DNA of 64,000 bases from Paenibacillus baekrokdamisoli. Its GTDB lineage: Bacteria; Bacillota; Bacilli; Paenibacillales; Paenibacillaceae. Of the stretch, positions 19,007 to 26,620 are shown in pieces. The position numbers were made by a program, and so were the translations under genes. How positions within the stretch are numbered: position 1 is the stretch's first letter; the number at the start of each line of letters is the position of its first letter. Under the pieces are notes generated by a model. That model ran no database searches and was not told the origin of the DNA. It saw only the letters and a list, made by a program, of their open reading frames with translations. Location of the stretch: the NCBI RefSeq assembly GCF_003945345.1, contig NZ_AP019308.1, positions 5,322,501 to 5,386,500 of the forward strand, read 5' to 3'.

Positions 19007-19780
19007 TTGTCTAAAACGATTGCGATTACGAACCAGAAGGGCGGTGTCGGAAAGACGACAACGTCCGTTAATCTAGGAGCTTGCCTAGCATCACTCGGCA
19101 AAAAAGTTCTCTTAGTTGATATTGACCCTCAAGGGAATACCACGAGCGGTATTGGTATTAATAAAGCGGATGTTGAGTATTGCATTTATGATGTGCTTAT
19201 TAATGATGTACATCCTAAGGATGCGACAGTTCCGACCAATATAGAAGGTCTTAATATTATTCCGGCTACTATTCAACTGGCTGGTGCAGAGATTGAATTA
19301 GTCCCGACTATTTCACGTGAGCTGCGGTTGAAGAAGGCTCTTTCTCTTGTGAAGAGTCAATATGATTATGTATTGATTGATTGTCCCCCGTCACTTGGTA
19401 TTTTAACAATCAATTCACTTACTGCTTCTGATTCCGTCATTATTCCCATTCAATGTGAATATTACGCTCTTGAAGGATTGAGCCAACTACTGAACACGGT
19501 TCGACTGGTCCAAAAGCATTTGAACACCACCTTGCAAATTGAAGGTGTCCTTTTAACGATGTTTGATGCGCGTACCAATCTTGGCATTCAAGTTATAGAG
19601 GAAGTTAAGAAGTACTTTCAACAAAAGGTATATCAAACGATAATTCCACGCAACGTTCGACTAAGTGAAGCCCCTTCGCATGGTCAATCCATTATTACTT
19701 ATGATCCTAGATCTAAAGGGGCCGAGGTTTATCTTGAACTCGCGAAGGAAGTGATTATGTATGAGCAAACGGCTAGGTAG
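19007..19780 (+). CDS. parA: Chromosome partitioning ATPase ParA (Soj)
   Basis: The 257-residue ATPase acts with ParB in origin segregation and regulates DnaA in Bacillus (Soj). The deviant Walker A is KGGVGKTTTSVNLG, followed by LLVDIDPQGNTTSG and DCPPSLGILTINSL. I choose TTG 19007, which has AGAGGTG six bases upstream; the in-frame GTG at 18998 is itself part of that ribosome site. The stop overlaps the start of parB by 20 bases. Confidence 0.96.
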   Translation: MSKTIAITNQKGGVGKTTTSVNLGACLASLGKKVLLVDIDPQGNTTSGIGINKADVEYCIYDVLINDVHPKDATVPTNIEGLNIIPATIQLAGAEIELVPTISRELRLKKALSLVKSQYDYVLIDCPPSLGILTINSLTASDSVIIPIQCEYYALEGLSQLLNTVRLVQKHLNTTLQIEGVLLTMFDARTNLGIQVIEEVKKYFQQKVYQTIIPRNVRLSEAPSHGQSIITYDPRSKGAEVYLELAKEVIMYEQTAR

Positions 19781-20600
19781 AGGACTTGATGCGCTTATCC
19801 CATCACTCTCTGTTAATGATGACGATAAAGTTACTGAAATTCCATTAAATCAACTAAGACCGAACCCGTATCAGCCCAGAAAAACATTTGATGATGATGC
19901 GATCAAGGAATTAGCAGAATCCATAAAACAGCACGGAGTCATTCAACCAATCATTGTGCGGACGGTGTTGAAAGGTTATGAAATCATTGCGGGTGAGAGA
20001 AGATTCCGCGCTTCTCAATATTGCGGTAACGCAACGGTTCCTGCTGTAATTCGAAATTTCTCTGATCAACAGGTAATGGAGATTGCTTTAATTGAGAACC
20101 TTCAGCGTGAGGATTTGAACGCTATTGAGCTTTCTCTTGCGTATCAAGCGTTAATGGATAAGTTTGACTTGACCCAAGAAGAATTATCGATGAAGGTTGG
20201 CAAGTCGAGATCGCATATCGCAAATTTCCTTCGACTGCTAACTTTGCCGGAACAAATCAAAGATAATGTTTCACGTGGAACATTATCGATGGGTCATGCA
20301 AGAGCGCTTGTAGGCGTGAAGGATGATTCACGAAAGAAAGAATTGGCTGATCATGCAATAGCGAATGAATGGAGTGTTCGCGACTTAGAGGAAGCTATTC
20401 AAAAGCTGGACCAGCAGCTTCCGCTTAAGACGAAGCCAACTTCAAAGAAACGAGATCCCTATATTGAAGAGCTGGAAGAAACATTGAGAGATCAGTTTAA
20501 AACCACAGTGAAAATAAAACAGCAGAAGGATAAGGGACGGATCGAATTGTTGTATTACAACAAGCAAGATCTCGAACGGTTGTTGGAATTGCTGAAGTAA
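19761..20600 (+). CDS. parB: Chromosome partitioning protein ParB (Spo0J)
   Basis: The 279-residue CTP-dependent clamp binds parS and spreads along DNA to organise the origin. It opens SKRLGRGLDALIPS, as ParB/Spo0J do. The CTP-binding motif GERRFRA, ENLQREDLNAIELSLAY, the helix-turn-helix in QEELSMKVGKSRSHIANFLRLL and the C-terminal dimerisation region are all present. A parS site lies inside the gene (20267-20282), as in B. subtilis spo0J. It overlaps parA by 20 bases. Confidence 0.97.
   Translation: MSKRLGRGLDALIPSLSVNDDDKVTEIPLNQLRPNPYQPRKTFDDDAIKELAESIKQHGVIQPIIVRTVLKGYEIIAGERRFRASQYCGNATVPAVIRNFSDQQVMEIALIENLQREDLNAIELSLAYQALMDKFDLTQEELSMKVGKSRSHIANFLRLLTLPEQIKDNVSRGTLSMGHARALVGVKDDSRKKELADHAIANEWSVRDLEEAIQKLDQQLPLKTKPTSKKRDPYIEELEETLRDQFKTTVKIKQQKDKGRIELLYYNKQDLERLLELLK
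20267..20282 (-). promoter_or_regulatory. parS site inside parB
   Basis: On the minus strand the sequence reads TGTTCCACGTGAAACA, identical to the site upstream of noc and a full match to the consensus. B. subtilis has a parS in the same gene. Confidence 0.95.
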
Positions 20601-20630
20601 GCTGCTCTTATTCATAACTGTTTCATCTAT

Positions 20631-20680
20631 AGCATACTTGAACGGTTATCTGGGTTATAGATGCCGATCGAGTATGCTAT
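20631..20680 (+). terminator. Long hairpin after parB
   Basis: A 16-base arm (20631-20646, beginning TAGCATACT) pairs with 20665-20680 (ending AGTATGCTA) with two imperfect positions, followed by TTATTAG. It probably ends the parAB transcript. The rest of the gap to 20860 has a 14-codon reading frame (20748-20792) with a ribosome site and no other feature. Confidence 0.65.
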
Positions 20681-20860
20681 TATTAGCATATAGGAAGATA
20701 AAGGTTGCCATCCAAATGTGAAGAAACACATTGATTTGGAGATAATAATGCGAAATGAGGAAATAGGAAAAGAACCAGTAAAGCAGGTTTAGATGATTTC
20801 GTAGCTATGTGGATGTTGAGGGTGAGAGAAGAAAGACCGTAATAATAAGGGAGGTCTAGT

Positions 20861-22033
20861 ATGATGTCGGTACAAACGGAATCGGTGATCTATCTAGATC
20901 ATGCAGCTACTTCCTGGCCTAAGCCTCCTGAGGTTATTCAAGCTGTTGTGAAGGTGATGGAACAGGATGCGGCAAATCCGGGACGAGGCAGTCATCAAAT
21001 GGCTGTTAGGGCAAGTCGTGTACTGTTTGAAGCTCGGAAGGGAATCGCAAAGCTGTTTCGGGTGAATAACCCGAATGATATCGCATTCGCGCTAAATACA
21101 ACTATGGCACTTAATATGGCGATTAAAGGGATGGTTCAAGCCGGAGATCATATTATTGCAACAGCAGTTGAACATAATTCAGTTCGAAGGCCATTGGAGT
21201 ATCTAAAGAGGGTGCTTTCAATTGAGGTTACCTATTTGGAATTAAATGCTGAAGGCGCATTGGATATTAAACAGGTGGAGCAAGCTATTAAATCGAATAC
21301 GAAAATGGTAATTGTTAATCATAGTTCTAATTTGTTGGGGTCATTAATTGACGTAGCTGCCATTGGAGAAATCACACGAAGAAAAGGTGTAAAGCTATTA
21401 GTGGATGCTGCCCAAACCGCGGGCATGATTGATATCGATGTGGAGGGTATGGGGATTGATTTGTTGGCTTTTCCCGGCCACAAAGGGCTATTAGGGCCTC
21501 AGGGGACAGGTGGGTTATATATTCATCCAACTGTTGAGTTAACGCCGCTCCTGCATGGTGGTACGGGCAGTCAGTCGGAGTCGGTGGAGCAACCTACAGT
21601 CAGACCAGATCGATACGAAGCAGGCACACAAAATACACCAGGTATAGCTGGATTACATGCAGGCATACAGTTCGTCTTGCATGAGACGGTTCAAAAAATC
21701 CATACTAGAGAATGGATTTTGACACAACGGTTAATGGAAGGTCTGCAGACAATGAATGGTATAAACATTCTGGGTCCTGCATTAGGTCATCCTCGTACAG
21801 GCATCGTATCTTTTGTTATTGATGGAGCAGACCCATCCGAAACGGCATTTATTCTAGATCAGCATTATAAAATTGCTGTGCGGTCAGGTTTTCATTGTTC
21901 ACCGCTAGCGCATGGAACCGCAGGGACATTGGAGACGGGTGCAGTGAGGGCGAGTGTAGGCTGCTTTTCAAAGGAGTCTGAAGTTGACGCCCTAATCGAT
22001 GCCGTGAAAGAAATCAAACAACATTACAGCTAA
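20861..22033 (+). CDS. Cysteine desulfurase family protein (class V aminotransferase)
   Basis: The 390-residue PLP enzyme opens IYLDHAATSWPKPPEV and has the PLP-lysine in DLLAFPGHKGLLGPQGTGGLY; the late cysteine loop is VRSGFHCSPLAH. This matches the stand-alone cysteine desulfurase subfamily TIGR01977 rather than IscS or SufS. Family knowledge: such enzymes take sulfur or selenium from cysteine or selenocysteine; the acceptor is unknown. A DUF3343 protein, a proposed Se/S carrier, lies 1.3 kb downstream. ATG 20861 follows GGGAGGTC. DUF4446 follows 27 bases later. Confidence 0.88.
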   Translation: MMSVQTESVIYLDHAATSWPKPPEVIQAVVKVMEQDAANPGRGSHQMAVRASRVLFEARKGIAKLFRVNNPNDIAFALNTTMALNMAIKGMVQAGDHIIATAVEHNSVRRPLEYLKRVLSIEVTYLELNAEGALDIKQVEQAIKSNTKMVIVNHSSNLLGSLIDVAAIGEITRRKGVKLLVDAAQTAGMIDIDVEGMGIDLLAFPGHKGLLGPQGTGGLYIHPTVELTPLLHGGTGSQSESVEQPTVRPDRYEAGTQNTPGIAGLHAGIQFVLHETVQKIHTREWILTQRLMEGLQTMNGINILGPALGHPRTGIVSFVIDGADPSETAFILDQHYKIAVRSGFHCSPLAHGTAGTLETGAVRASVGCFSKESEVDALIDAVKEIKQHYS

Positions 22034-22060
22034 TGGGATTGACAGGGGAGCGTAATCATA

Positions 22061-22552
22061 ATGGATCAAATCATACAACGTCCTGCAGATTGGGTAACAG
22101 TAGGACTAACAGCAGCAGTGATTATTCTTTCAATTAGAAGTCTGGCATTGGGCAGAAAACTCAAACGGTTAAAGAAAAGCTATGGAGAATTTATGAACGG
22201 GACAGGTGTTGAAGGTCTAGAGCCCATTATTATTGATATTAAGGAACGCATAAATGGGCAAGAGGAAAGCTATAGTAAACTCAAACACAGTGTAGAAAAG
22301 CAAAACGAAATTTTGAAACAGAGAAAAGGCAATGTCGGTCTACTGCGTTACAATGCATTTGGCGATCGTGGAAGTAATCTAAGCTTCTCCATTGCTATTG
22401 TTGATGACCAAGAGGATGGACTGGTACTAAGTGGTTTACATAGCCGTGAGGAAACGTTTGTTTATGCGAAACCCGTAAAACAAGGACAATCAGAGTATTC
22501 CCTTACACCAGAGGAGAAGCAGGCTATTATTCAGGCTGTGCAATCGAAATAG
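22061..22552 (+). CDS. DUF4446 family membrane protein
   Basis: The 163-residue protein has one N-terminal membrane segment (about residues 12-30), a charged coiled-coil-like stretch, and the DUF4446 core with VGLLRYNAFGDRGSNLSFSIAIVDDQEDGLVLSGLHSREE. Function is unknown. It usually sits in the parAB neighbourhood of Paenibacillus and Clostridia. It is likely in one operon with the desulfurase. Its 3' end overlaps the end of convergent yyaC by 26 bases. Confidence 0.85.
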   Translation: MDQIIQRPADWVTVGLTAAVIILSIRSLALGRKLKRLKKSYGEFMNGTGVEGLEPIIIDIKERINGQEESYSKLKHSVEKQNEILKQRKGNVGLLRYNAFGDRGSNLSFSIAIVDDQEDGLVLSGLHSREETFVYAKPVKQGQSEYSLTPEEKQAIIQAVQSK

Positions 22553-23117
22553 AAGAACGAACACTTCGGGCAACTGCAGAGAACAAGCTTTGTGCAATGA
22601 TGTCGGACATGCGCATAACAAGATGCAGGCGAGTATTCTGTAAGACAAAGTATTCCATGAAACCCCCGACGTTTACGATCCCTGTGATATGAATATCACC
22701 AACAGGGGGAAGGTCTTTGTTGACCCCGGCACCAGGACGAACGGGTCCTGTTCCAACTTGGATACAGCCTACGCTGGCGGCCTGACCGAGGCAAGCATCG
22801 ATACCAATAACAAAGGGCTTGCGGACATATTTATTAATATGAATTAACGTATCATCTAAATTCATGGCGTGAACAGGATCTTCTAATGTACCATAGAGAT
22901 CAAAGAAAGGGCTTCGATATTTACTTAGAGAAGTTCCTACAAGTGGACCAAGGGAATCGCCCGTAGAACGGTCTGTTCCTACACATACAACGACAATTCT
23001 TCGATCCTTTGGTAAATTGTCAATCAAGTAAGCAATGCGATTAACAAGGACACCGGTAACGTTAGGCTCTGTATAAGGCACTTTAAGGGATGATTCTTTC
23101 ACGCTAGATAGTTTCAT
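22527..23117 (-). CDS. yyaC: Spore protease-like protein YyaC
   Basis: The 196-residue protein matches the YyaC family (related to the germination protease GPR fold), conserved in spore formers. Visible are IVVVCVGTDRSTGDSLGPLVG, FDLYGTLEDPVHAMNLDD and IGIDACLG near the middle. The frame is open to 23432, but ATG 23117 has GTGGGAGGG just upstream and gives the family length. It runs against its neighbours. A role in sporulation is inferred from its distribution. Confidence 0.88.
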   Translation of the reverse strand: MKLSSVKESSLKVPYTEPNVTGVLVNRIAYLIDNLPKDRRIVVVCVGTDRSTGDSLGPLVGTSLSKYRSPFFDLYGTLEDPVHAMNLDDTLIHINKYVRKPFVIGIDACLGQAASVGCIQVGTGPVRPGAGVNKDLPPVGDIHITGIVNVGGFMEYFVLQNTRLHLVMRMSDIIAQSLFSAVARSVRSSISIAQPE

Positions 23118-23314
23118 AGATTTCCCTCCCACAATCTCATCGACCTCTAGGTCATAGAAACGGTTAACATTTACTAGTGAAGAACAGAAGAGGGAATTCA
23201 ACTTTCCTAAATGGCTAGCCACTTCTTCTTGGTTACTAGTATATGGATAGGACAACCATTTTATACGTAGTTGGATGAGTAAAACACGATTAAAATGCAG
23301 AAGGAGGAGAGCTG

Positions 23315-23554
23315 ATGCTACTTGCATTCGATTCAACGCAGCAAGCTTTGAGGGCAGAGATGCTATTAGAATACGCTGACATTGATATAGACATATGCCC
23401 AACGCCGAAAGGGATAACAGCTGGCTGTGCACTCTCTATTCATTTTCCGGAAGAAGATTTACTAGTCGTTACAACCGTTATCACTAATGAGCATGTGGAG
23501 ATTCGTGGGGTCTATCGTCAGGTTGGTGACCAGTTTGAACAGATATCCATCTAA
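23315..23554 (+). CDS. DUF3343 putative Se/S carrier-like protein
   Basis: The 79-residue protein has the DUF3343 pattern: an N-terminal AFDSTQQALRAE, a CPTPKGITAGCALSIHF segment with two cysteines eleven apart, and a short C-terminal strand region. In other Firmicutes these proteins accompany selenium or sulfur transfer genes and are proposed carriers. ATG 23315 follows AGAAGGAGGAG. It may use sulfur from the desulfurase upstream; this is inference. Confidence 0.82.
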   Translation: MLLAFDSTQQALRAEMLLEYADIDIDICPTPKGITAGCALSIHFPEEDLLVVTTVITNEHVEIRGVYRQVGDQFEQISI

Positions 23555-23584
23555 AAAGAGGTAGGGAAGAGAGGAGAGGGAGCT

Positions 23585-23800
23585 GTGGAACCGAAAAAGT
23601 TTGAACTCGGCGATATTGTGCAAATGAAAAAGCAGCATCCATGTGGAACTAATGAGATGGAGATCATACGCATGGGAATGGATATTCGAATTAAGTGTGT
23701 AGGTTGTAAACACAGTGTGCTCATTCCAAGGGCCAAATTCGAGAAAAACATGAAAAAGGTGCTGCGATCAAAGGAGACAAATGAGGGAGAAGAGGGGTAA
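23585..23800 (+). CDS. yyzM: DUF951 family protein (YyzM)
   Basis: The 71-residue protein has the DUF951 pattern: FELGDIVQMKKQHPCGTNEMEIIRMGMDIRIKC in two parts, then VGCKHSVLIPRAKFEK. Three cysteines and a histidine could bind metal. In B. subtilis yyzM sits between yyaE and ychF before rpsF, so position agrees. The start is GTG 23585 with AGGAGAGGGAG upstream. Confidence 0.88.
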   Translation: MEPKKFELGDIVQMKKQHPCGTNEMEIIRMGMDIRIKCVGCKHSVLIPRAKFEKNMKKVLRSKETNEGEEG

Positions 23801-23890
23801 GGAGACAGGTAATCGATTGCAGTTGAATTTTAGTGTTAAGACTTGCAATCAGACAAGCATCATGATAAGATAATTTCTGCTGACACAAAT

Positions 23891-23981
23891 GGAGAGGTAC
23901 CCAAGAGGCCCAAGGGGGCTGACTCGAAATCAGTTAGGCGTGTCAAAGCGTGCGTGGGTTCGAATCCCACTCTCTCCGCCA
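23891..23981 (+). tRNA. tRNA-Ser (anticodon CGA)
   Basis: The 91-base gene has acceptor stem GGAGAGG/TCTCTCC, discriminator G and an encoded CCA. The anticodon loop is CT-CGA-AA, giving CGA, which reads UCG. The long variable arm is typical of serine tRNAs, and the T arm is GTGGG-TTCGAAT-CCCAC. Confidence 0.96.
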
Positions 23982-23995
23982 TACTTAATAAGCTG

Positions 23996-24022
23996 AACGG
24001 TTCATTATGAGCCGTTTTTTTA
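23996..24022 (+). terminator. Terminator after tRNA-Ser
   Basis: AACGGTTCA (23996-24004) pairs with TGAGCCGTT (24008-24016), with one G-U pair, followed by seven T. Confidence 0.85.
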
Positions 24023-24051
24023 TTGTCTTTTTTCAATTTCAGACATAGAAA

Positions 24052-24285
24052 AAAGGGCTCTTGCGAGCCCTTTCTCGACGGTGGTTAATCGAAACGTAAT
24101 TAGTCATCACTACTAGCCTTTTTGAAGAAACCTCGGTTTACTGGTATGACCCAGTGCGTGTGTTACAGACAGTAGTCTTTGGCACATCCCTCCGCCTCTA
24201 TGCTGAGTGGACAAAATCACTTTGCGGCTCTTGCTCCAAAAGGTTCAACGGAACCACACCTCTCTTTACACCGTCACAACTATGA
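24052..24285 (-). ncRNA. Possible structured RNA on the minus strand, ending in a terminator
   Basis: A 9-bp stem AAAGGGCTC/GAGCCCTTT (24052-24060, 24065-24073) is followed on the minus strand by six T, a strong intrinsic terminator. Upstream of it on that strand is about 210 bases without a gene that can fold: GACGGTG and CACCGTC (24077-24083, 24269-24275) could close the structure, and inside are GGTTC-CGTT-GAACC and ACTGG-GTCAT-ACCAGT hairpins. I do not recognise it as 6S, SRP, tmRNA or RNase P RNA. It could also be the 3' UTR of the YjzC gene just upstream on the same strand. Confidence 0.35.
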
Positions 24286-24327
24286 TGCTCAGGAAGCGAC
24301 AATCTTATACATCATGCTATACAAATT

Positions 24328-24510
24328 TTAATTATGCAGTCGTTTCCACTTGCGGTCTTTGTTCGAGGTTTCTGGGAAAGGTTCGCCTTTATGAAGCTCA
24401 ACTTTCTTGGGGTTATTGATTCCCATGTGAAAAGAGGCTTCACCAATTTCAATATACTTGCCGTCGTTCGGCGCGCGGTCACCTGGTCGGTATTCTGTCC
24501 ATTCACCCAT
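24328..24510 (-). CDS. yjzC: YjzC family small protein
   Basis: The 60-residue protein reads MGEWTEYRPGDRAPNDGKY then IEIGE, NPKKVELHKGEPFPETSNKDRKWK, which is the YjzC pattern (PG-x-APNxGxYxEIGE and GexFPeTxNxxRxW). Function is unknown; the family is common in spore formers. The open frame extends to 24591, but ATG 24510 follows AAAGGAG and gives the family length. Confidence 0.85.
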   Translation of the reverse strand: MGEWTEYRPGDRAPNDGKYIEIGEASFHMGINNPKKVELHKGEPFPETSNKDRKWKRLHN

Positions 24511-24633
24511 TGAGGCTGCATCTCCTTTGTAACTTAGTGTGCGGACATAATTAGTCCAGTAGTTAGTGTGCGACTTTAATGGACAGAACATGAACGGAAG
24601 AATGCGGCATTGAGACTAATATATATGAGGTAC

Positions 24634-24663
24634 TTGCGGAAAGGCCCTAGTATTTGATATAGT
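24634..24663 (+). promoter_or_regulatory. Probable promoter of the rpsF operon
   Basis: TTGCGG (24634-24639) and TATAGT (24658-24663) are separated by 18 bases and lie about 75 bases before rpsF. They fit a sigma-A promoter. Confidence 0.55.
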
Positions 24664-24673
24664 ATTCAGGTAT

Positions 24674-24720
24674 GCGAGAAACTAATCTCGCTCCTTGCTC
24701 CCTTTATTGGGGGCCGCTAG
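24674..24720 (+). promoter_or_regulatory. rpsF leader hairpins, possible S6:S18 binding motif
   Basis: GCGAGA-AACTAA-TCTCGC (24674-24691) forms one hairpin. GCTCCC (24697-24702) pairs with GGGGGC (24709-24714) in a second, directly followed by CGC. Known rpsF leaders of Firmicutes bind the S6:S18 complex at a hairpin next to a conserved CCG. The GGGGGCCGC here would fit, but I cannot fold it to confirm. Confidence 0.4.
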
Positions 24721-24740
24721 TCCAAGAGGAGGTGAAACAA

Positions 24741-25025
24741 ATGCGCAAATATGAAATAATGTACATTATTCGTCCGGACGTGGAACAAGAATCAGTTCAA
24801 GCACTAACTGACAAGTTCCAAGGCATCATCGGAAACGGCGGAGAAGTCACAAAGCATGATGTGATGGGTAAACGCCGCCTTGCGTATGAGATCAACAAGA
24901 TTCGTGACGGTATTTACGTGCTCGTTCATTTTAATGCAACTCCAGAAGTTGTAGCTGAACTTGACCGCGTCATGAAGATTACGGATGAGATTATCCGTTT
25001 CTTGATCGTCAAAGACGTAGCTTAG
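24741..25025 (+). CDS. rpsF: Ribosomal protein S6
   Basis: The 94-residue protein opens MRKYEIMYIIRPDVEQE and includes GKRRLAYEINKIRDGIYVL, the S6 signature. It binds S18 in the 30S platform. ATG 24741 follows GAGGAGGTGAAACAA. It is the first gene of the rpsF-ssb-rpsR operon. Confidence 0.98.
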   Translation: MRKYEIMYIIRPDVEQESVQALTDKFQGIIGNGGEVTKHDVMGKRRLAYEINKIRDGIYVLVHFNATPEVVAELDRVMKITDEIIRFLIVKDVA

Positions 25026-25068
25026 TCTTAAACAAGCGCAAGGATTGTCTGATTGGAGGCGAAAAACG

Positions 25069-25599
25069 ATGTTGAACCGCGTTATTCTCATAGGTAGATT
25101 AACGAAGGACCCTGAAATGCGTTATACACCTGCAGGCGTTGCGGTAACGCAATTTACGCTCGCAGTGGATCGTCCGTTTACTAGCGGTGGTCAAGGTGAA
25201 AGGGAAGCAGATTTCATCCCGATCGTTACTTGGCGGCAGCTTGCAGAAACATGTGCTAACTATTTACGCAAGGGCCGTTTAACAGCAGTTGAAGGCCGTA
25301 TCCAGGTTCGGAATTATGAGAACAACGAAGGCAAGCGCGTCTACGTGACGGAAGTCATTGCTGATAACGTTCGTTTCTTGGAATCCGGTAATCGTGATGG
25401 CGGTGGCTCACGTGAAGAGGGAAGCGGCAGTTCAGGCGGCGGAGGCAATAGTGGTCAAGGTGGAAACCAAGGCGGCTATGGTGGAGGTTCACAAGGTGGA
25501 GGCAACCGTTCCGGAGGCACACCAAAGAACGACAATCGTGATCCGTTCTCAGATGACGGACGCCCGATCGACATATCGGAAGATGATTTGCCATTCTAA
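25069..25599 (+). CDS. ssb: Single-stranded DNA-binding protein SSB
   Basis: The 176-residue protein has an OB fold (MLNRVILIGRLTKDPEMRYTPAG, residues 1-105), then a long Gly/Ser/Asn-rich linker, and the acidic tip DISEDDLPF that binds partner proteins. The open frame begins at 25045, but ATG 25069 has GGAGG upstream and fits the family. It lies between the two ribosomal protein genes, as in B. subtilis. Confidence 0.98.
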   Translation: MLNRVILIGRLTKDPEMRYTPAGVAVTQFTLAVDRPFTSGGQGEREADFIPIVTWRQLAETCANYLRKGRLTAVEGRIQVRNYENNEGKRVYVTEVIADNVRFLESGNRDGGGSREEGSGSSGGGGNSGQGGNQGGYGGGSQGGGNRSGGTPKNDNRDPFSDDGRPIDISEDDLPF

Positions 25600-25617
25600 T
25601 CGAAAGGACGGATGAAC

Positions 25618-25899
25618 ATGAGCTTTAAACAAAGAGATACTGGCGGCGACGAGCGTCCAGAACGCAAATTCGGCGGTCGTAAAGGCCGTAACAAACGTCG
25701 TAAAGTATGTTTCTTCACTGCTAACAAAATTACACACATTGACTATAAAGATACGGATCTGCTTCGTAAATTTATCAGCGAACGCGGTAAAATTTTGCCA
25801 CGTCGTGTAACAGGAACTAGCGCGAAGTACCAACGTCTACTGACAATCTCCATCAAGCGTTCACGTCAAGTAGCGCTTTTGCCTTACACAACGGAATAG
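25618..25899 (+). CDS. rpsR: Ribosomal protein S18
   Basis: This is the S18 protein, 93 residues from the chosen start. It has the core RRKVCFFTANKITHIDYKD and RGKILPRRVTGTSAKYQR. Two in-frame ATG codons exist: 25612 is only three bases from AAAGGA, while 25618 has a better nine-base spacing, so I prefer 25618. It ends the operon before a clear terminator. Confidence 0.97.
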   Translation: MSFKQRDTGGDERPERKFGGRKGRNKRRKVCFFTANKITHIDYKDTDLLRKFISERGKILPRRVTGTSAKYQRLLTISIKRSRQVALLPYTTE

Positions 25900-25911
25900 A
25901 TCTTATCAATC

Positions 25912-25938
25912 AAAGGCAGCCTAACGGCTGTCTTTTTT
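25912..25938 (+). terminator. Terminator of the rpsF-ssb-rpsR operon
   Basis: AAAGGCAGCC (25912-25921) pairs with GGCTGTCTTT (25926-25935) with one G-U pair around TAAC, followed by more T. Confidence 0.88.
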
Positions 25939-25992
25939 TATTTCAGAGATGTTTTTCTATAACTCAAAGAGGTATCACATGACGACACGAAC

Positions 25993-26023
25993 AAAAACCG
26001 TCTTCTCTCGGAAGGCGGTTTTT
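25993..26023. terminator. Terminator serving the DUF4870 gene
   Basis: AAAAACCGTCTTC (25993-26005) and GAAGGCGGTTTTT (26011-26023) form a 13-bp stem with one G-U pair. The stem itself supplies T-runs on both strands, so it can end the minus-strand gene as well as residual rpsR transcription. Confidence 0.75.
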
Positions 26024-26051
26024 GCTTGTGAAAAATAAATGGATATGTAGG

Positions 26052-26417
26052 TTAGAAGCGGTTTGCTTGCTCCTGGGCATAGTCGCCGATTATCGGTAAC
26101 TTGAACCATTTTCCCTGTAAAGCAAGCAGCATGAGCACAATCCACAGTACAAATGCCACCGGTGCTAAAAAAATACCAAGAATCCAACCGATAAAAGGGA
26201 TAAAGCCGAGCACAATATTAAGAACAATAAATACAACGCTTATGATAATGGACTGCATCGCATGAAACTTAACGAATCGGCTTTTCTTCTCCAGTACAAG
26301 AAATAAGATGCCAGTAATAAACATCCCAAAGTAACAAAGTAAGCCTAAAATCTTAGGATCAATACCGGTTGATGATGGTTCTGGTGAAAGAGAGGGTGAT
26401 TGCATGTTTAAATTCAT
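26052..26417 (-). CDS. DUF4870 family membrane protein
   Basis: The 121-residue protein has three to four hydrophobic segments and the DUF4870 pattern: DPKILGLLCYFGMFITGILFLVLEKKSRFVKFHAMQSI in two parts, then a hydrophobic hairpin. Function is unknown. The start is ambiguous: ATG 26417 directly abuts AAAGGA, and ATG 26405 lies 12 bases from it. It is a single gene on the opposite strand to its neighbours. Confidence 0.82.
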   Translation of the reverse strand: MNLNMQSPSLSPEPSSTGIDPKILGLLCYFGMFITGILFLVLEKKSRFVKFHAMQSIIISVVFIVLNIVLGFIPFIGWILGIFLAPVAFVLWIVLMLLALQGKWFKLPIIGDYAQEQANRF

Positions 26418-26620
26418 TCCTTTCCAAATGGATTAACTATTATGTATTCTGATTATATCAGATGTATGCAATTTCAGGGAAATAATGCTAAGTAAGCTTT
26501 ATCCATAACTGTTATTAAGCAATCGTTAATGATTTGTAACCTTCATATAACGACAATCGTTTACAATAGTGTAGAATTTGTTTAAATAGAAATAAGAGAA
26601 TGGGAGAGGGCTTTTTTAAT

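Noticed and set aside
19308..19325. TTTCACGTGA core inside parA resembling parS
   Set aside because: The outer bases fail at five positions; only the common ten-base core matches.
24077..24285. 6S RNA, SRP RNA or RNase P RNA in the gap before yjzC
   Set aside because: None of the conserved signature sequences I know for these RNAs is present; kept only as an unassigned candidate.
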